Source: Acidobacteriota bacterium
Lineage (GTDB): Bacteria; Acidobacteriota; Vicinamibacteria; Vicinamibacterales; UBA8438
Assembly (NCBI GenBank): GCA_021296515.1
Contig: JAGWAH010000003.1
Span: forward strand, 16,662-72,522
Length of the DNA stretch: 55,861 bases
Reading direction: 5' to 3'
Part shown: positions 39,557 through 47,994 of the stretch, one piece after another
How the letters are laid out: the number at the start of each line of letters is the position of its first letter
Numbering within the stretch: the first letter of the stretch is position 1
Notes under the pieces: model-generated
What the model was told of the DNA's origin: nothing
Seen by the model: only the letters and a program-made list of their open reading frames with translations
Databases searched by the model: none
Program-made: the position numbers and the translations under genes

Positions 39557-41907
39557 GGCCCCAGCGCCTCGGCCTCGTCGGCCGGCGGCGCATACCGCTG
39601 CAGCCAGACAGTGGCGGTCGCGCCCGGGTCGATGGCCTCTCCGGCCGCCGGCACGTGGCGCGCCACCGTTCCGTCGCCGGTGAACTGCGCTCGCAGACCG
39701 ATGCGGCCGAGGACCTCGACAGCCTGCCGTGCGCTCAGGCCACGCAGATCGGGGATCGATCCCGCATCTTCGGAGGCGGCGGCAGGGCGGGCCGGTAGCG
39801 GTACGCCGGCGGACTCCGACCAGGCGGCCGGCCGCAGGTCCGCATCCGGCGCGGGCGCGGAATGCGCAATCAGCGGCGGTCGAGTCGAGTCCGGCGTGCG
39901 CGGCACCCGGAGGTAACGCAAGGCCGCCTCGGCGATACGCTGAAATACCGGCGCCGCCGCCGCGCCGCCGGTGTACGCCCGCTGGCGGATGCCGTTGATC
40001 ATGGCGGTGCGCGGCGTGTCCAGCATGACCAGGATCACGAACCGCGGGGCATCCGCCGGTACGAAACCGACGAACGAGGCATTGTGGTCCGTGTGCGAAT
40101 AGCGACCGTCGATGAGCTTCTCCGCCGTGCCGGTCTTGCCGGCGACCGCATAGCCCGGCACTCGGGCGCGACGGGCCGTTCCCCGCTCGGCGACCTGCGT
40201 CATGATCCCGGTCAGCGCAGCCGCCGTCTCCCGCGAGATCGCGCGCCTGATCACCCGTCGCTCCGACATCACCCGGCCGCCGCTGCGGGCCACCGTGCGC
40301 ACGACACGAGGCTCGAGCAGCTCGCCGCCGTTCGCCACCGCGGCGAAGGCAGCCGCCATCTGCAACGGGGTGACGGCAACCTGGTACCCCATGGAAATGG
40401 AGGCTATCGCCCGCTCGTTGAGCGTTTCGGAACTCCAGACGAGGCCGGCGCTCTCTCCCGGAAAGTCCCGCGACAGTACGCGTCCGAAACCGAATCTATC
40501 GACGTACCGACTGAGCCGCTCCGGTCCCAGCCGCAATCCGACCAGGATGGCCCCGACGTTGCTGGACTTGACGATCACGTCCGTGAAGCTCAGCGGGCCG
40601 TAGGTGGTAAAGTCGCGGATCCGGTTGCGGCCGATCCGGATGAAGCCGGCGCTCACGTCGAATACTTCGTCGGGTTGGACGGCATCCTCCTCGAAGGCCG
40701 CCGCGGCGGTGACGATCTTGAAGGTCGATCCCGGCTCGTACACGTCCTGAACGGCGCGGTTGCGGCGCTGCATGGGTGTCGCGGCGCCGAACGCGTTCGG
40801 ATTGAACGACGGCGCGCTGGCGAGCGCCAGCACCTCGCCGGTCCGCGGATCGAGCATCACGACCGCCCCGGCATCCGCGTCGTAGGTTCGAATCCCCGCC
40901 CGGAGCTCGCGCTCCACGATATGCTGGAGATGCTTGTCGATGGTCAGCTCGACGGTCGCGCCGGCAGTCGGCGGCCGGTCGATGCGGCTGAAAGCGCGCC
41001 GGCGGGCATCGGTGTGGATCAGGATCTGTCCCGCCCGGCCGCCGATCTCCGAGTCATAGGTCGACTCGATTCCGCTCAAGCCCTGGTTGTCGAGCCCGAC
41101 GTAGCCGATGAGGTGCGCCGCGAGCTCGCGGCCGGGATAGTAGCGCCGGTCTTCGATGAGAAACCCGACGCCGTCCAACCCCAGGGCCGCCACGCGCCGC
41201 GCCTCTTCCGGCGACACCTTGCGCTGGACGTACGCGAAATCCCTGGGGCGCCGGAGACGGCGCGCGAGGGCGTCCCGCCCGGCCTCGGTGCAGTCGTCGA
41301 GCCCACCGCAGATCGCACTCGCAGTCGCTTCGAGCTCTTCGTCCTCGATTCTGGCGGGCACGGCGTATACGGCGCCGGTATCCGGGTCGATCCCCGCGGA
41401 GGCCAGTCCCAGAGCCGCCACGCGCCGCGCTTCCTCGGAAGACGGGTCGGACTTCAGCAGGGCGAAGCTCCTGCGACGGCGGAGACGACGCTCGAGGGCG
41501 TCCCGGTCCGCCGGCGTGCATTCGTTCAGCGCGTTGCAGAGCGCGCGGGCGGTGGCTGCCGGCTCATCGATGTCGGTGGGCACGGCGTAGACCGTGTCGG
41601 CGTCGACGCTGTACGCGAGCACGCGCCCGTTCCGATCCAGAATCTCGCCGCGCTTCGAATGCACCTCGATGGTCCGCCGCTGCTGGCTTCCCGCCCTCGC
41701 AACCAGCTCCGCGTGCTGCACGACCTGCAGATGCACGAGCCTGGCCTCGATGGCGGCGACCCAAACCGCGAACCCGCAGGCCGCCACCAGCACGCGACGC
41801 TTCAACGTGTCGCGCCACTCCGGCCGCGGCGCACGCGCCGCGGCACGCCGGCGCCGAGTGCTCCGCCGGCCCCAGGGCGGCCTAATAGAGTCCGCGAGTC
41901 GGCTCAC
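39553..41907 (-). CDS. ftsI: Septal transpeptidase FtsI (PBP3-like) with duplicated pedestal segment and PASTA domain
   Basis: Class B penicillin-binding protein, 784 residues, about 150-200 longer than usual. An Arg-rich cytoplasmic tail precedes one membrane helix (about 37-53). Residues 104-173 and 178-249 are tandem copies of the same dimerisation-domain segment (VYAVP...C..L..C... EEARRVAALGL). The transpeptidase domain has Ser394-x2-Lys397, Ser448-Ser-Asn450 and Lys591-Thr-Gly593. A single PASTA domain lies at about 725-783. GTG 41907 has AGGAGGTG upstream and overlaps the ftsL stop (GTGA). It crosslinks septal peptidoglycan with FtsW. Confidence 0.95.
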   Translation of the reverse strand: MSRLADSIRPPWGRRSTRRRRAAARAPRPEWRDTLKRRVLVAACGFAVWVAAIEARLVHLQVVQHAELVARAGSQQRRTIEVHSKRGEILDRNGRVLAYSVDADTVYAVPTDIDEPAATARALCNALNECTPADRDALERRLRRRRSFALLKSDPSSEEARRVAALGLASAGIDPDTGAVYAVPARIEDEELEATASAICGGLDDCTEAGRDALARRLRRPRDFAYVQRKVSPEEARRVAALGLDGVGFLIEDRRYYPGRELAAHLIGYVGLDNQGLSGIESTYDSEIGGRAGQILIHTDARRRAFSRIDRPPTAGATVELTIDKHLQHIVERELRAGIRTYDADAGAVVMLDPRTGEVLALASAPSFNPNAFGAATPMQRRNRAVQDVYEPGSTFKIVTAAAAFEEDAVQPDEVFDVSAGFIRIGRNRIRDFTTYGPLSFTDVIVKSSNVGAILVGLRLGPERLSRYVDRFGFGRVLSRDFPGESAGLVWSSETLNERAIASISMGYQVAVTPLQMAAAFAAVANGGELLEPRVVRTVARSGGRVMSERRVIRRAISRETAAALTGIMTQVAERGTARRARVPGYAVAGKTGTAEKLIDGRYSHTDHNASFVGFVPADAPRFVILVMLDTPRTAMINGIRQRAYTGGAAAAPVFQRIAEAALRYLRVPRTPDSTRPPLIAHSAPAPDADLRPAAWSESAGVPLPARPAAASEDAGSIPDLRGLSARQAVEVLGRIGLRAQFTGDGTVARHVPAAGEAIDPGATATVWLQRYAPPADEAEALGP

Positions 41908-42320
41908 CCGACACCTCCTGCCGTGTCGCCACGACCGACGATTCCGGCACCTCTGGCACCGCTTCGCCCACCACCCGTTCCCACGAGCAGCTCGCGGTCG
42001 CCGGCCGGGACGACCATGCGCAGTTGCCCGGTCGCGACGCGCTCGATGCGGGCCGGTGAGCGGAGAGTCTCGATCTCCAGACGGAGATGGCGGTTCAGCT
42101 CCTGCTGCCTGGCGTATTCCTGGCGCATCTCTTCGATGCGGTAGCCATGCTGCAACAGCTCGAAGTGCTGCCAGACCGAGAACACCAGAACTGCAACCAG
42201 CGAAACGGCCAGGATCAACGATCCCCGGAGTTCGCGCTGTCGAACCCCGTCCAGCTCGCGCACGATCGGGGCGTTGCGAATCTGCGGGGAAACGAGATCC
42301 GCGAAATCCTCGTGGGTCAT
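41904..42320 (-). CDS. ftsL: Cell division protein FtsL
   Basis: Small bitopic divisome protein, 138 residues. A cytoplasmic head (1-32), one membrane helix (about 33-50) and a periplasmic coiled coil (about 55-85, EEMRQEYARQQELNRHLRLE) are followed by a Gly/Ala-rich tail. Recognised by position between rsmH and ftsI and by topology rather than by sequence identity. ATG 42320 overlaps the rsmH stop by four bases. Confidence 0.88.
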   Translation of the reverse strand: MTHEDFADLVSPQIRNAPIVRELDGVRQRELRGSLILAVSLVAVLVFSVWQHFELLQHGYRIEEMRQEYARQQELNRHLRLEIETLRSPARIERVATGQLRMVVPAGDRELLVGTGGGRSGARGAGIVGRGDTAGGVG

Positions 42321-43222
42321 GCCAGCCTCTCGGCGGCGCGCAGCTTCGCGCTCCGCGCCCGCGGATTCCGGGCGACCTCGCCTTCGGAGGGGCGGAGCGG
42401 GCGTCTGGTCAGCACCCTGACGGCGGTGTCGGCTTCCCGCTCGAATCGGCGCAACGCCCGCTTGACGATGCGATCCTCCAGCGAATGAAAGGTGATGACG
42501 GCCAGCCGCGCCCCGGACCGCAGGCGCCGGCAAAGCGCCAGCAGCCAAGCGTCGAGCCCATCGAGCTCGCGGTTCACCCAGATCCGCAGCGCCTGGAACG
42601 TGCGGGTGGCCGGATGGATGCGCTGGCGGCTCCGGTGAGGCACGGCGCGGCGGACCGCGTCCGCCAGTTGACCGGTGGATGTCAGCGGCGCGCGAGCACG
42701 CGTGGCGACCAGGCCCCGGGAGATGCGCCGCGCGTAACGATCCTCCCCGTACTGGTGGATGACGTCGGCGAGCTCCGACTCGGGCGTGTCGCGCAGCAGG
42801 TCGGCGGCCGTCGGGCCGGTCGAACGATCCATCCGCATGTCGAGCGGTTCGTCGCGCCGGAAGCTGAAGCCGCGTCCGGCGCCGTCGAGCTGCAACGACG
42901 AGATTCCCAGGTCGGCGAGGGCGCCGCCGTCGATGTCGCCGATGCCACGCTCGGCGAGCGCGGCATCGAGGTTGCGGAAGTCGGTGTGGACGAGCTCGAC
43001 GCGATCGGTCCAACCCGTCAGCGTTTGCGCCGCCACCGCGAGCGCCTCACCGTCCCGGTCGAGCCCCAGCACGCGATCTGCGCCGCCTTCGAGGAGCGCG
43101 CGGGCATGGCCGCCGCCACCGACCGTGCAGTCGACGAACAGACCGCCGCGCGCCGGATCGAGGACGGTCACCACCTCCGCCGCCATGACCGGTTCGTGCG
43201 TGACCATCGGACTCTGCGTCAT
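42317..43222 (-). CDS. rsmH: 16S rRNA m4C1402 methyltransferase RsmH
   Basis: Methylates N4 of C1402 in 16S rRNA. 301 residues. HEPVMAAEVV, DCTVGGGGHA (SAM loop), DLGISSLQLD and ITFHSLEDRIVK identify the family. ATG 43222, 10 bases after the mraZ stop. Second gene of the dcw operon; stop overlaps ftsL. Confidence 0.97.
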   Translation of the reverse strand: MTQSPMVTHEPVMAAEVVTVLDPARGGLFVDCTVGGGGHARALLEGGADRVLGLDRDGEALAVAAQTLTGWTDRVELVHTDFRNLDAALAERGIGDIDGGALADLGISSLQLDGAGRGFSFRRDEPLDMRMDRSTGPTAADLLRDTPESELADVIHQYGEDRYARRISRGLVATRARAPLTSTGQLADAVRRAVPHRSRQRIHPATRTFQALRIWVNRELDGLDAWLLALCRRLRSGARLAVITFHSLEDRIVKRALRRFEREADTAVRVLTRRPLRPSEGEVARNPRARSAKLRAAERLA

Positions 43223-43232
43223 GCCGTCCCAC

Positions 43233-43673
43233 TCAGATGCCGTAGTCCGCCGCGAGCGTGCCGAGTTCCTCCGGCGTGAGCGGGTGCTCGCTCTGCCGCT
43301 TGCCGATATGCTCCTTGTTCCAGACCTCGAGGTGATTGCCCAGTCCCAGGACCATCACCTCCCCGACTATCTCCGCCTGCTCCCGGAGCAAGCCCTGAAT
43401 CAGAACGCGCCCCTGCTTGTCGAAGGTCGCCTCCTGCCCGTAGTAGTTGACCGCTTCCTTGTACCGGCGGACCTTGGGGTCCGCAGAGGGAGCCTGCGCG
43501 AGCTGCGCCTCCATGTCGGTCCAGACGCGCAGAGGGTAGATGAACGCGGCCTTGCCGTCGGTGCTCGTCACGAACACGTCGTCGCCGTACTGCGCCGCGA
43601 TTGCCGACCGGAAGACCGTCGGCACCTTCAGCCGCCCCTTGTCGTCGATCTTCGCGGGCCTGTTCCCCCTCAC
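43233..43673 (-). CDS. mraZ: Transcriptional regulator MraZ
   Basis: DNA-binding regulator of the dcw operon, 146 residues, with two SpoVT/AbrB-like halves: DDKGRL at 10-15 and FDKQGRVLI at about 83-91. Known MraZ proteins form rings and bind arrays of short GTGG-like repeats at 10-bp spacing upstream of mraZ. Such an array of five lies just upstream (43682-43727), so autoregulation is expected. GTG 43673 has only a weak GAG upstream. First gene of the operon. Confidence 0.96.
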   Translation of the reverse strand: MRGNRPAKIDDKGRLKVPTVFRSAIAAQYGDDVFVTSTDGKAAFIYPLRVWTDMEAQLAQAPSADPKVRRYKEAVNYYGQEATFDKQGRVLIQGLLREQAEIVGEVMVLGLGNHLEVWNKEHIGKRQSEHPLTPEELGTLAADYGI

Positions 43674-43681
43674 GTCTCTGC

Positions 43682-43727
43682 TCCACTGCAGTCCAGTTTA
43701 TTCCCTTATAAGCCACTTTTGTCCACA
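43682..43727 (-). promoter_or_regulatory. Predicted MraZ operator: five direct repeats at 10-bp spacing
   Basis: On the minus strand, TGTGGA, AGTGGC, AAGGGA, ACTGGA and AGTGGA lie at 43722-43727, 43712-43717, 43702-43707, 43692-43697 and 43682-43687. Every unit starts exactly 10 bp after the last, with four-base spacers of varying sequence. They fill the leader between the -10 box and the mraZ GTG. Confidence 0.85.
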
Positions 43728-43732
43728 CACGA

Positions 43733-43761
43733 ATCGTAGGGGACCACATTCCCCTTGTCAA
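43733..43761 (-). promoter_or_regulatory. Sigma-70 promoter of the dcw operon
   Basis: Minus strand: a perfect TTGACA (43756-43761), a 17-bp spacer and TACGAT (43733-43738). The best promoter in the window. The predicted transcript start falls near 43726, at the edge of the first repeat of the MraZ operator. Confidence 0.85.
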
Positions 43762-43809
43762 CGGGAGAATCGCCGTTTCGCGATGGATGTGCGACACTTT
43801 CCGGCGACG

Positions 43810-44898
43810 ATGCTGCGCGCCGGCCTGATCGGGCTCGCTTCGGCGGGCAAGTCGACTCTCTTCCAGCTCCTCACGCGGGCCGCCGACACGGGCGGCCGCG
43901 CCTCCGGTCGGGACGACGCGGCCATGGGGCTGGCGCGCGTGCCCGATCCCCGTCTCGACCGCCTGAGCGCGATGTTCTCGCCGCGAAAGCACACGCCGGC
44001 CACGGTGACCTTCGTCGACATGGCGGCCCGCCGCGGCAGCGGCGCGGCGACGCTGCTCGACGTCGCGCCGTACCGCACGGCCGATGCGCTGCTCCACGTC
44101 GTCCGCGCGTTCCGGGACGACGCGGTTCCGCATCCGGCGGAGTCCATCGACCCCGGGCGTGACGCCAGGACCCTCGAAGACGAGCTGATCCTGGCCGACC
44201 TCGGGGTGGCCGAGCGGCGCATCGAGCGGATCGAGAAGGACCGGAGCAAGGGCGCGTGGAAGGGCGACGCGGCCGAGCTCGACGTCCTGCGACGCTGCGC
44301 GGGCGTGCTCGAGGCCGGCACGCCGCTGCGGGCGCTCGAGCTCGATCGCGCGGACGCGAGGCGGCTTCGCGGATTCCAGTTCCTCTCGGCCAAACCACTC
44401 CTGCTCGTCGTCAACGTCGACGAGGCGGACGCGGCCATCTCGACCGAGGACGCGGTGCGCGCGGCAGGCCTCGACGGATTCGTTCACGGACCCGCGGTGC
44501 GGGCGCTGACCGTCTGCGCGAAGATCGAACTGGAGATCGCGGAGCTGGAGCCGGAGGATGCGGCGGCCTTCCTGGCCGATCTGGGCCTGCGCGAGACCGG
44601 CCTCGACCGCGTGATCCGCGCCACCTACGAGTTGCTCGGCTACGTGTCCTTCTTCACCGCCGGCGAGGACGAGTGCCGCGCGTGGTCCATCCCGGCGGGC
44701 ACCGTCGCGCAGGCCGCGGCCGGCGAGATCCACTCGGATCTGGCCCGGGGCTTCATCCGCGCCGAGGTGGTCGCCTGTGAGCGCCTGGTGGCCCGCGGCT
44801 CCCTCGCCGCCTGCCGCAAGCACGCCGAGGTCCGACTCGAAGGCAAGGACTACGTGGTCCGAGACGGCGACGTCATCAACGTCCGCTTCGCCACATGA
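43810..44898 (+). CDS. YchF/OLA1-like P-loop NTPase, divergent
   Basis: A 362-residue relative of the ribosome-binding ATPase YchF. The P-loop GLASAGKST is at 8-16, the nucleotide-specificity motif NVDE at 202-205 (the NxxE form linked to ATP preference) and the C-terminal TGS domain ends in VVRDGDVINVRFAT. The length is normal for YchF, but the G1 loop differs from the usual GLPNVGKST and the G3 region, normally DIAGLV, reads VDMAARRGSG. ATG 43810 chosen to match the family; ATG 43783 adds nine residues. The stop overlaps the murJ start. Divergent from mraZ. Confidence 0.82.
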   Translation: MLRAGLIGLASAGKSTLFQLLTRAADTGGRASGRDDAAMGLARVPDPRLDRLSAMFSPRKHTPATVTFVDMAARRGSGAATLLDVAPYRTADALLHVVRAFRDDAVPHPAESIDPGRDARTLEDELILADLGVAERRIERIEKDRSKGAWKGDAAELDVLRRCAGVLEAGTPLRALELDRADARRLRGFQFLSAKPLLLVVNVDEADAAISTEDAVRAAGLDGFVHGPAVRALTVCAKIELEIAELEPEDAAAFLADLGLRETGLDRVIRATYELLGYVSFFTAGEDECRAWSIPAGTVAQAAAGEIHSDLARGFIRAEVVACERLVARGSLAACRKHAEVRLEGKDYVVRDGDVINVRFAT

Positions 44899-46532
44899 CT
44901 CCCCCGGAGTCGACGCCCGCGCCCCCGCCGCCGTCCAAGCCGATCGCCGCCTCGGCCGCGACGCGGCTCGCCAGGTCCGCCGGCCTGGTGGGAGCGGCGA
45001 CTCTGACCAGCCGCCTCCTCGGGCTCGTCCGCGACCAGGTCCTCGCGTACCTGTTCGGCGCCGGCAACGCCATGGACGCCTTCAACGTGGCGACGCGAAT
45101 CCCCAACCTCCTGCGGGATCTGTTCGCCGAGGGCGCGATGAGCGCCGCGTTCGTGCCCGCCTTCATGCGGCGTCTGACGCACGCCGGCCGGGAGGAGGCC
45201 TGGCGGCTCGGCAATCAGCTTCTGAACGCGCTCGTGGTGGTGACCGGCGCGTGCGTCCTCGCCGGCATGCTCTTCGCAGAACCGCTCGTGCGACTGCTCG
45301 CCGGCTCCTACGCCGAAGTGCCCGGCAAGCTGGAGCTGACGGTGTTCCTGACGCGCCTGCTGCTGCCCTTTCTGACGCTGGTGGCGGTCGCCGCGGCGCT
45401 GATGGGAATGCTGAACTCGCTCAACCGCTTCTTCGTGCCGGCCCTCTCGCCCGCGATGTACAACGTCGGCATCATCCTGAGCGGCGCGCTGCTCGTTCCG
45501 CTGATGCCCGGACTCGGGCTCGATCCGATCGTCGCGATCGCCATCGGCGCGCTGCTGGGAGGGCTCGGCCAGGTCGCGCTGCAGGTTCCCGCCCTCCACC
45601 GCGAGGGATTCCGATACCGGGCGGCCCTCGACCCGGCGGATCCCGGACTGCGGCGCATCCTCCGGCTGATGGGACCCGGCACGCTGGCCGGCGCCGCCGT
45701 CCCGATCAACCTGCTAGTGAACATGGTGCTGGCCACCGGACAGGGCACGGGGGCCGTTTCCTGGCTCGGCTATGCGTTTCGCGTGATGTACCTGCCGATC
45801 GGCCTGTTCGGCGTCTCGATAGCCTCCGCGACGCTTCCGGTCGTCTCGCGCCACGCCGCGCGCGAAGACATCGACGGCATCCGCGGCGCCGTCTCACGGG
45901 CGCTCCGCCTCATGCTGGTGGTCAACGTGCCGGCTACGGTCGGCCTCATCGCGCTGGGCACACCGATCGTGCAGCTCATCTTCGAACGCGGCAGCTTTAC
46001 GCCGGAGGACACGGCAGCCACGGCCGCCGCGCTCCTCTTCTATGCCCCCGGGCTCGCAGGCTACTCGGCCGTCCGCATCGCGGTCCCCTGCTTCTACGCA
46101 CTCGGCAGCAGCGTCACCCCCACCACCATCAGCATGGCCGCCGTGACCCTGAACATCGTGCTCAATCTGCTGCTCGTCGAGCTCATGGGATACCGCGGGC
46201 TGGCGCTCGGCACCTCGATCGCGGCCCTGGCCAATGCGGTCGCCCTCCTCGCCGTGCTGCGGCGGCGGCTGCACGGTCTCGATCTTCACCGGGTACTCAC
46301 GGTCTTCGCCAAAATCGCGGCCGCATCGGCGGCCATGGGAGCGGCGGCCTGGATGACGCACGCGCGGCTGGCGGAAGCCTGGCCCGGCGCGGAGCTCGTC
46401 ACGCGCCTGGGCAGGGTCTCCACGAGCATCGCCGTCGGCGTCGCCGTGCTGGCCACGGCGTCGCTGATACTCCGGATTCGGGAGCTCGAGCAGGTGGGAC
46501 GCCAAGTGCTGGACCGCCTGGTTCGCAGATGA
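44895..46532 (+). CDS. murJ: Lipid II flippase MurJ
   Basis: MOP-superfamily membrane protein that flips lipid II across the inner membrane, 545 residues with about 14 helices after a Pro-rich N-terminal tail. Conserved segments: SRLLGLVRDQVLAYLFG, DAFNVATRIPNLLRDLFAEGA and SAAFVPAF in helices 1-2, matching MurJ/MviN. ATG 44895 overlaps the YchF-like stop (ATGA). Its closeness to the dcw cluster, on the other side of the shared regulatory gap, fits its role. Confidence 0.96.
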   Translation: MTPPESTPAPPPPSKPIAASAATRLARSAGLVGAATLTSRLLGLVRDQVLAYLFGAGNAMDAFNVATRIPNLLRDLFAEGAMSAAFVPAFMRRLTHAGREEAWRLGNQLLNALVVVTGACVLAGMLFAEPLVRLLAGSYAEVPGKLELTVFLTRLLLPFLTLVAVAAALMGMLNSLNRFFVPALSPAMYNVGIILSGALLVPLMPGLGLDPIVAIAIGALLGGLGQVALQVPALHREGFRYRAALDPADPGLRRILRLMGPGTLAGAAVPINLLVNMVLATGQGTGAVSWLGYAFRVMYLPIGLFGVSIASATLPVVSRHAAREDIDGIRGAVSRALRLMLVVNVPATVGLIALGTPIVQLIFERGSFTPEDTAATAAALLFYAPGLAGYSAVRIAVPCFYALGSSVTPTTISMAAVTLNIVLNLLLVELMGYRGLALGTSIAALANAVALLAVLRRRLHGLDLHRVLTVFAKIAAASAAMGAAAWMTHARLAEAWPGAELVTRLGRVSTSIAVGVAVLATASLILRIRELEQVGRQVLDRLVRR

Positions 46533-46607
46533 TCAACGGGAGCGCGAGCCGGTCCGCCGGCGCGACTCCCGGCCGCCGAATCCAGCGCATCGGCCCCCGG
46601 GGAATGG

Positions 46608-46613
46608 TACGAT
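46608..46613 (+). promoter_or_regulatory. -10 box of the rhomboid gene, leaderless configuration
   Basis: TACGAT ends seven bases before the ATG at 46621, with no Shine-Dalgarno sequence. A transcript starting at or next to the ATG is expected. Confidence 0.4.
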
Positions 46614-46620
46614 GGGTGCG

Positions 46621-47445
46621 ATGCGACCGATGCACTACGGCGGCAGCCACTACTCTTTCGGACCCGGCCTGATGACGCCCGCGGTCAAGATGCTGCTGTG
46701 GGCCAACGTCGGTCCGTTCCTGCTGACCGCGCTCGCCCCGTCGCTGTTCTACTGGATCACCGGCGTCTTCGGACTGACGCCGCAGGCGGTCCTCACCCGG
46801 TTCTGGATCTGGCAACCGGTCACCTACATGTTTCTGCACGGCGGCATGGGGCACGTGCTGCTGAACATGCTGGTGCTCTGGATGTTCGGCGTGCAGTTGG
46901 AGCGGCTCTGGGGCTCCCGGTTCTTCCTGCGCTACTACTTCGTCAGCGGCATCGGGGCGGGACTTTCGACCATCGCGGTGTCGCTGCTGCCGTTCGCGTT
47001 CGCCGATCCGACCTACGCGGCCGTGACGATCGGCGCCTCCGGAGCGGTCTACGGCCTGCTGATGGCGTTCGCGCTGACCTACCCCGAAACGCCCATCCTG
47101 ATGTTCTTCCTCTTTCCCGTACCGGCGAAGTACTTCGTGATGATCATCGGCGCCGTCGCATTCCTCTCCGTGCCCCGCGGAGACGGGGTCGCGCACATCG
47201 CCCATCTCGGCGGGCTGGCGGTCGGCTTCCTGTACCTGCGGATGCGCGGCGCGGCGGCCGGTCGGATCGGCGGTGGACGGATGAGGTTGGGACGGATCGG
47301 CGTCATCGCCGACATCAAGTACCGCTACTTCAAGTGGAAGATGGCGCGTCTCCGGAAACGCTTCGACGTCTACGAGGGCCGGGGCGGCCGGGATTGGGAC
47401 GACTCTCCGCGCGGCGGCGGCAACTGGAACGATCGCGTGCACTGA
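46621..47445 (+). CDS. Rhomboid family intramembrane serine protease
   Basis: A 274-residue integral membrane protease with six predicted helices. The catalytic Ser sits in GASGAVYG and the His in HIAHLGG; HGGMGHVLLNM supplies the HxxxN oxyanion motif. A cytoplasmic basic tail ends in a Gly/Asp/Asn-rich segment. ATG 46621 follows TACGAT by seven bases; ATG 46612 would add three residues but overlaps that box. Substrate unknown. It converges with the cupin gene (3-bp gap). Confidence 0.92.
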   Translation: MRPMHYGGSHYSFGPGLMTPAVKMLLWANVGPFLLTALAPSLFYWITGVFGLTPQAVLTRFWIWQPVTYMFLHGGMGHVLLNMLVLWMFGVQLERLWGSRFFLRYYFVSGIGAGLSTIAVSLLPFAFADPTYAAVTIGASGAVYGLLMAFALTYPETPILMFFLFPVPAKYFVMIIGAVAFLSVPRGDGVAHIAHLGGLAVGFLYLRMRGAAAGRIGGGRMRLGRIGVIADIKYRYFKWKMARLRKRFDVYEGRGGRDWDDSPRGGGNWNDRVH

Positions 47446-47448
47446 GCA

Positions 47449-47820
47449 CTACTGCCGCGGATCGCCGGCAGGGCCGCCCACGGTGGGGACCAGCCACTCG
47501 GTCCGCACCGGACAGAAGAGATCGAGCGCGAAGGTATCCGCCAGCGCCTCGGCCTGGTGCCGCACGCCGGCCGGGATCACCAGCACCTCTCCCTCGTGCA
47601 CGACGATCTCCTCGCCTCCGACCACGCAGCGCAGAGCGCCCTCGAGTACGTATTGCAACTGCTCGCTCACGTGCCGGTGCGCCGGCACGTGCGCACCCCG
47701 CTTCAGATAGACCTGCACCAGCATCTGCCGCTCTCCCGACACGATCTTCCGGGAGATCAACTCCGTGACCTTGTCGAGATCGAGCGCGGCCCAACGATGA
47801 ACGACGGCGTTCGACGGCAT
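47449..47820 (-). CDS. Small cupin-domain protein
   Basis: A 123-residue single-domain cupin. Motif 1 has His48, His50 and Glu54 ([16 protein letters not shown]) and motif 2 has His88 ([11 protein letters not shown]), a complete metal site. Comparable small cupins bind Fe, Mn or Zn and act as dioxygenases, isomerases or sensors; the reaction here cannot be told. ATG 47820 has GGAGG five bases upstream. Divergent from the fused E1 gene across 174 bp; the two could be coregulated. Confidence 0.88.
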   Translation of the reverse strand: MPSNAVVHRWAALDLDKVTELISRKIVSGERQMLVQVYLKRGAHVPAHRHVSEQLQYVLEGALRCVVGGEEIVVHEGEVLVIPAGVRHQAEALADTFALDLFCPVRTEWLVPTVGGPAGDPRQ

Positions 47821-47918
47821 CGGTTCCTCCCCCGCAGCCTGGGTCACCTGATCGTAACTGTTGACAGGGAACGGTTTACGCCGCCCGCGCGAAGGGCCGC
47901 GGGGCCGCGACCGCGTGA

Positions 47919-47924
47919 TATAAT
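47919..47924 (+). promoter_or_regulatory. -10 box of the fused E1 gene
   Basis: A perfect TATAAT 70 bp before the ATG at 47995, in a GC-rich gap. A TTGACA at 47861-47866 is too far upstream to pair with it. Confidence 0.45.
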
Positions 47925-47994
47925 CGAGAGTCGTGCACGATACTCGATCGAGCCGACTGTCGCCCGCACCCGCCCACCGCAAGGACTCCGCACC

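Noticed and set aside
47861-47866. Perfect TTGACA in the cupin-E1 gap
   Set aside because: No -10 box lies 16-18 bp downstream on the plus strand; the TATAAT at 47919 is 52 bp away.
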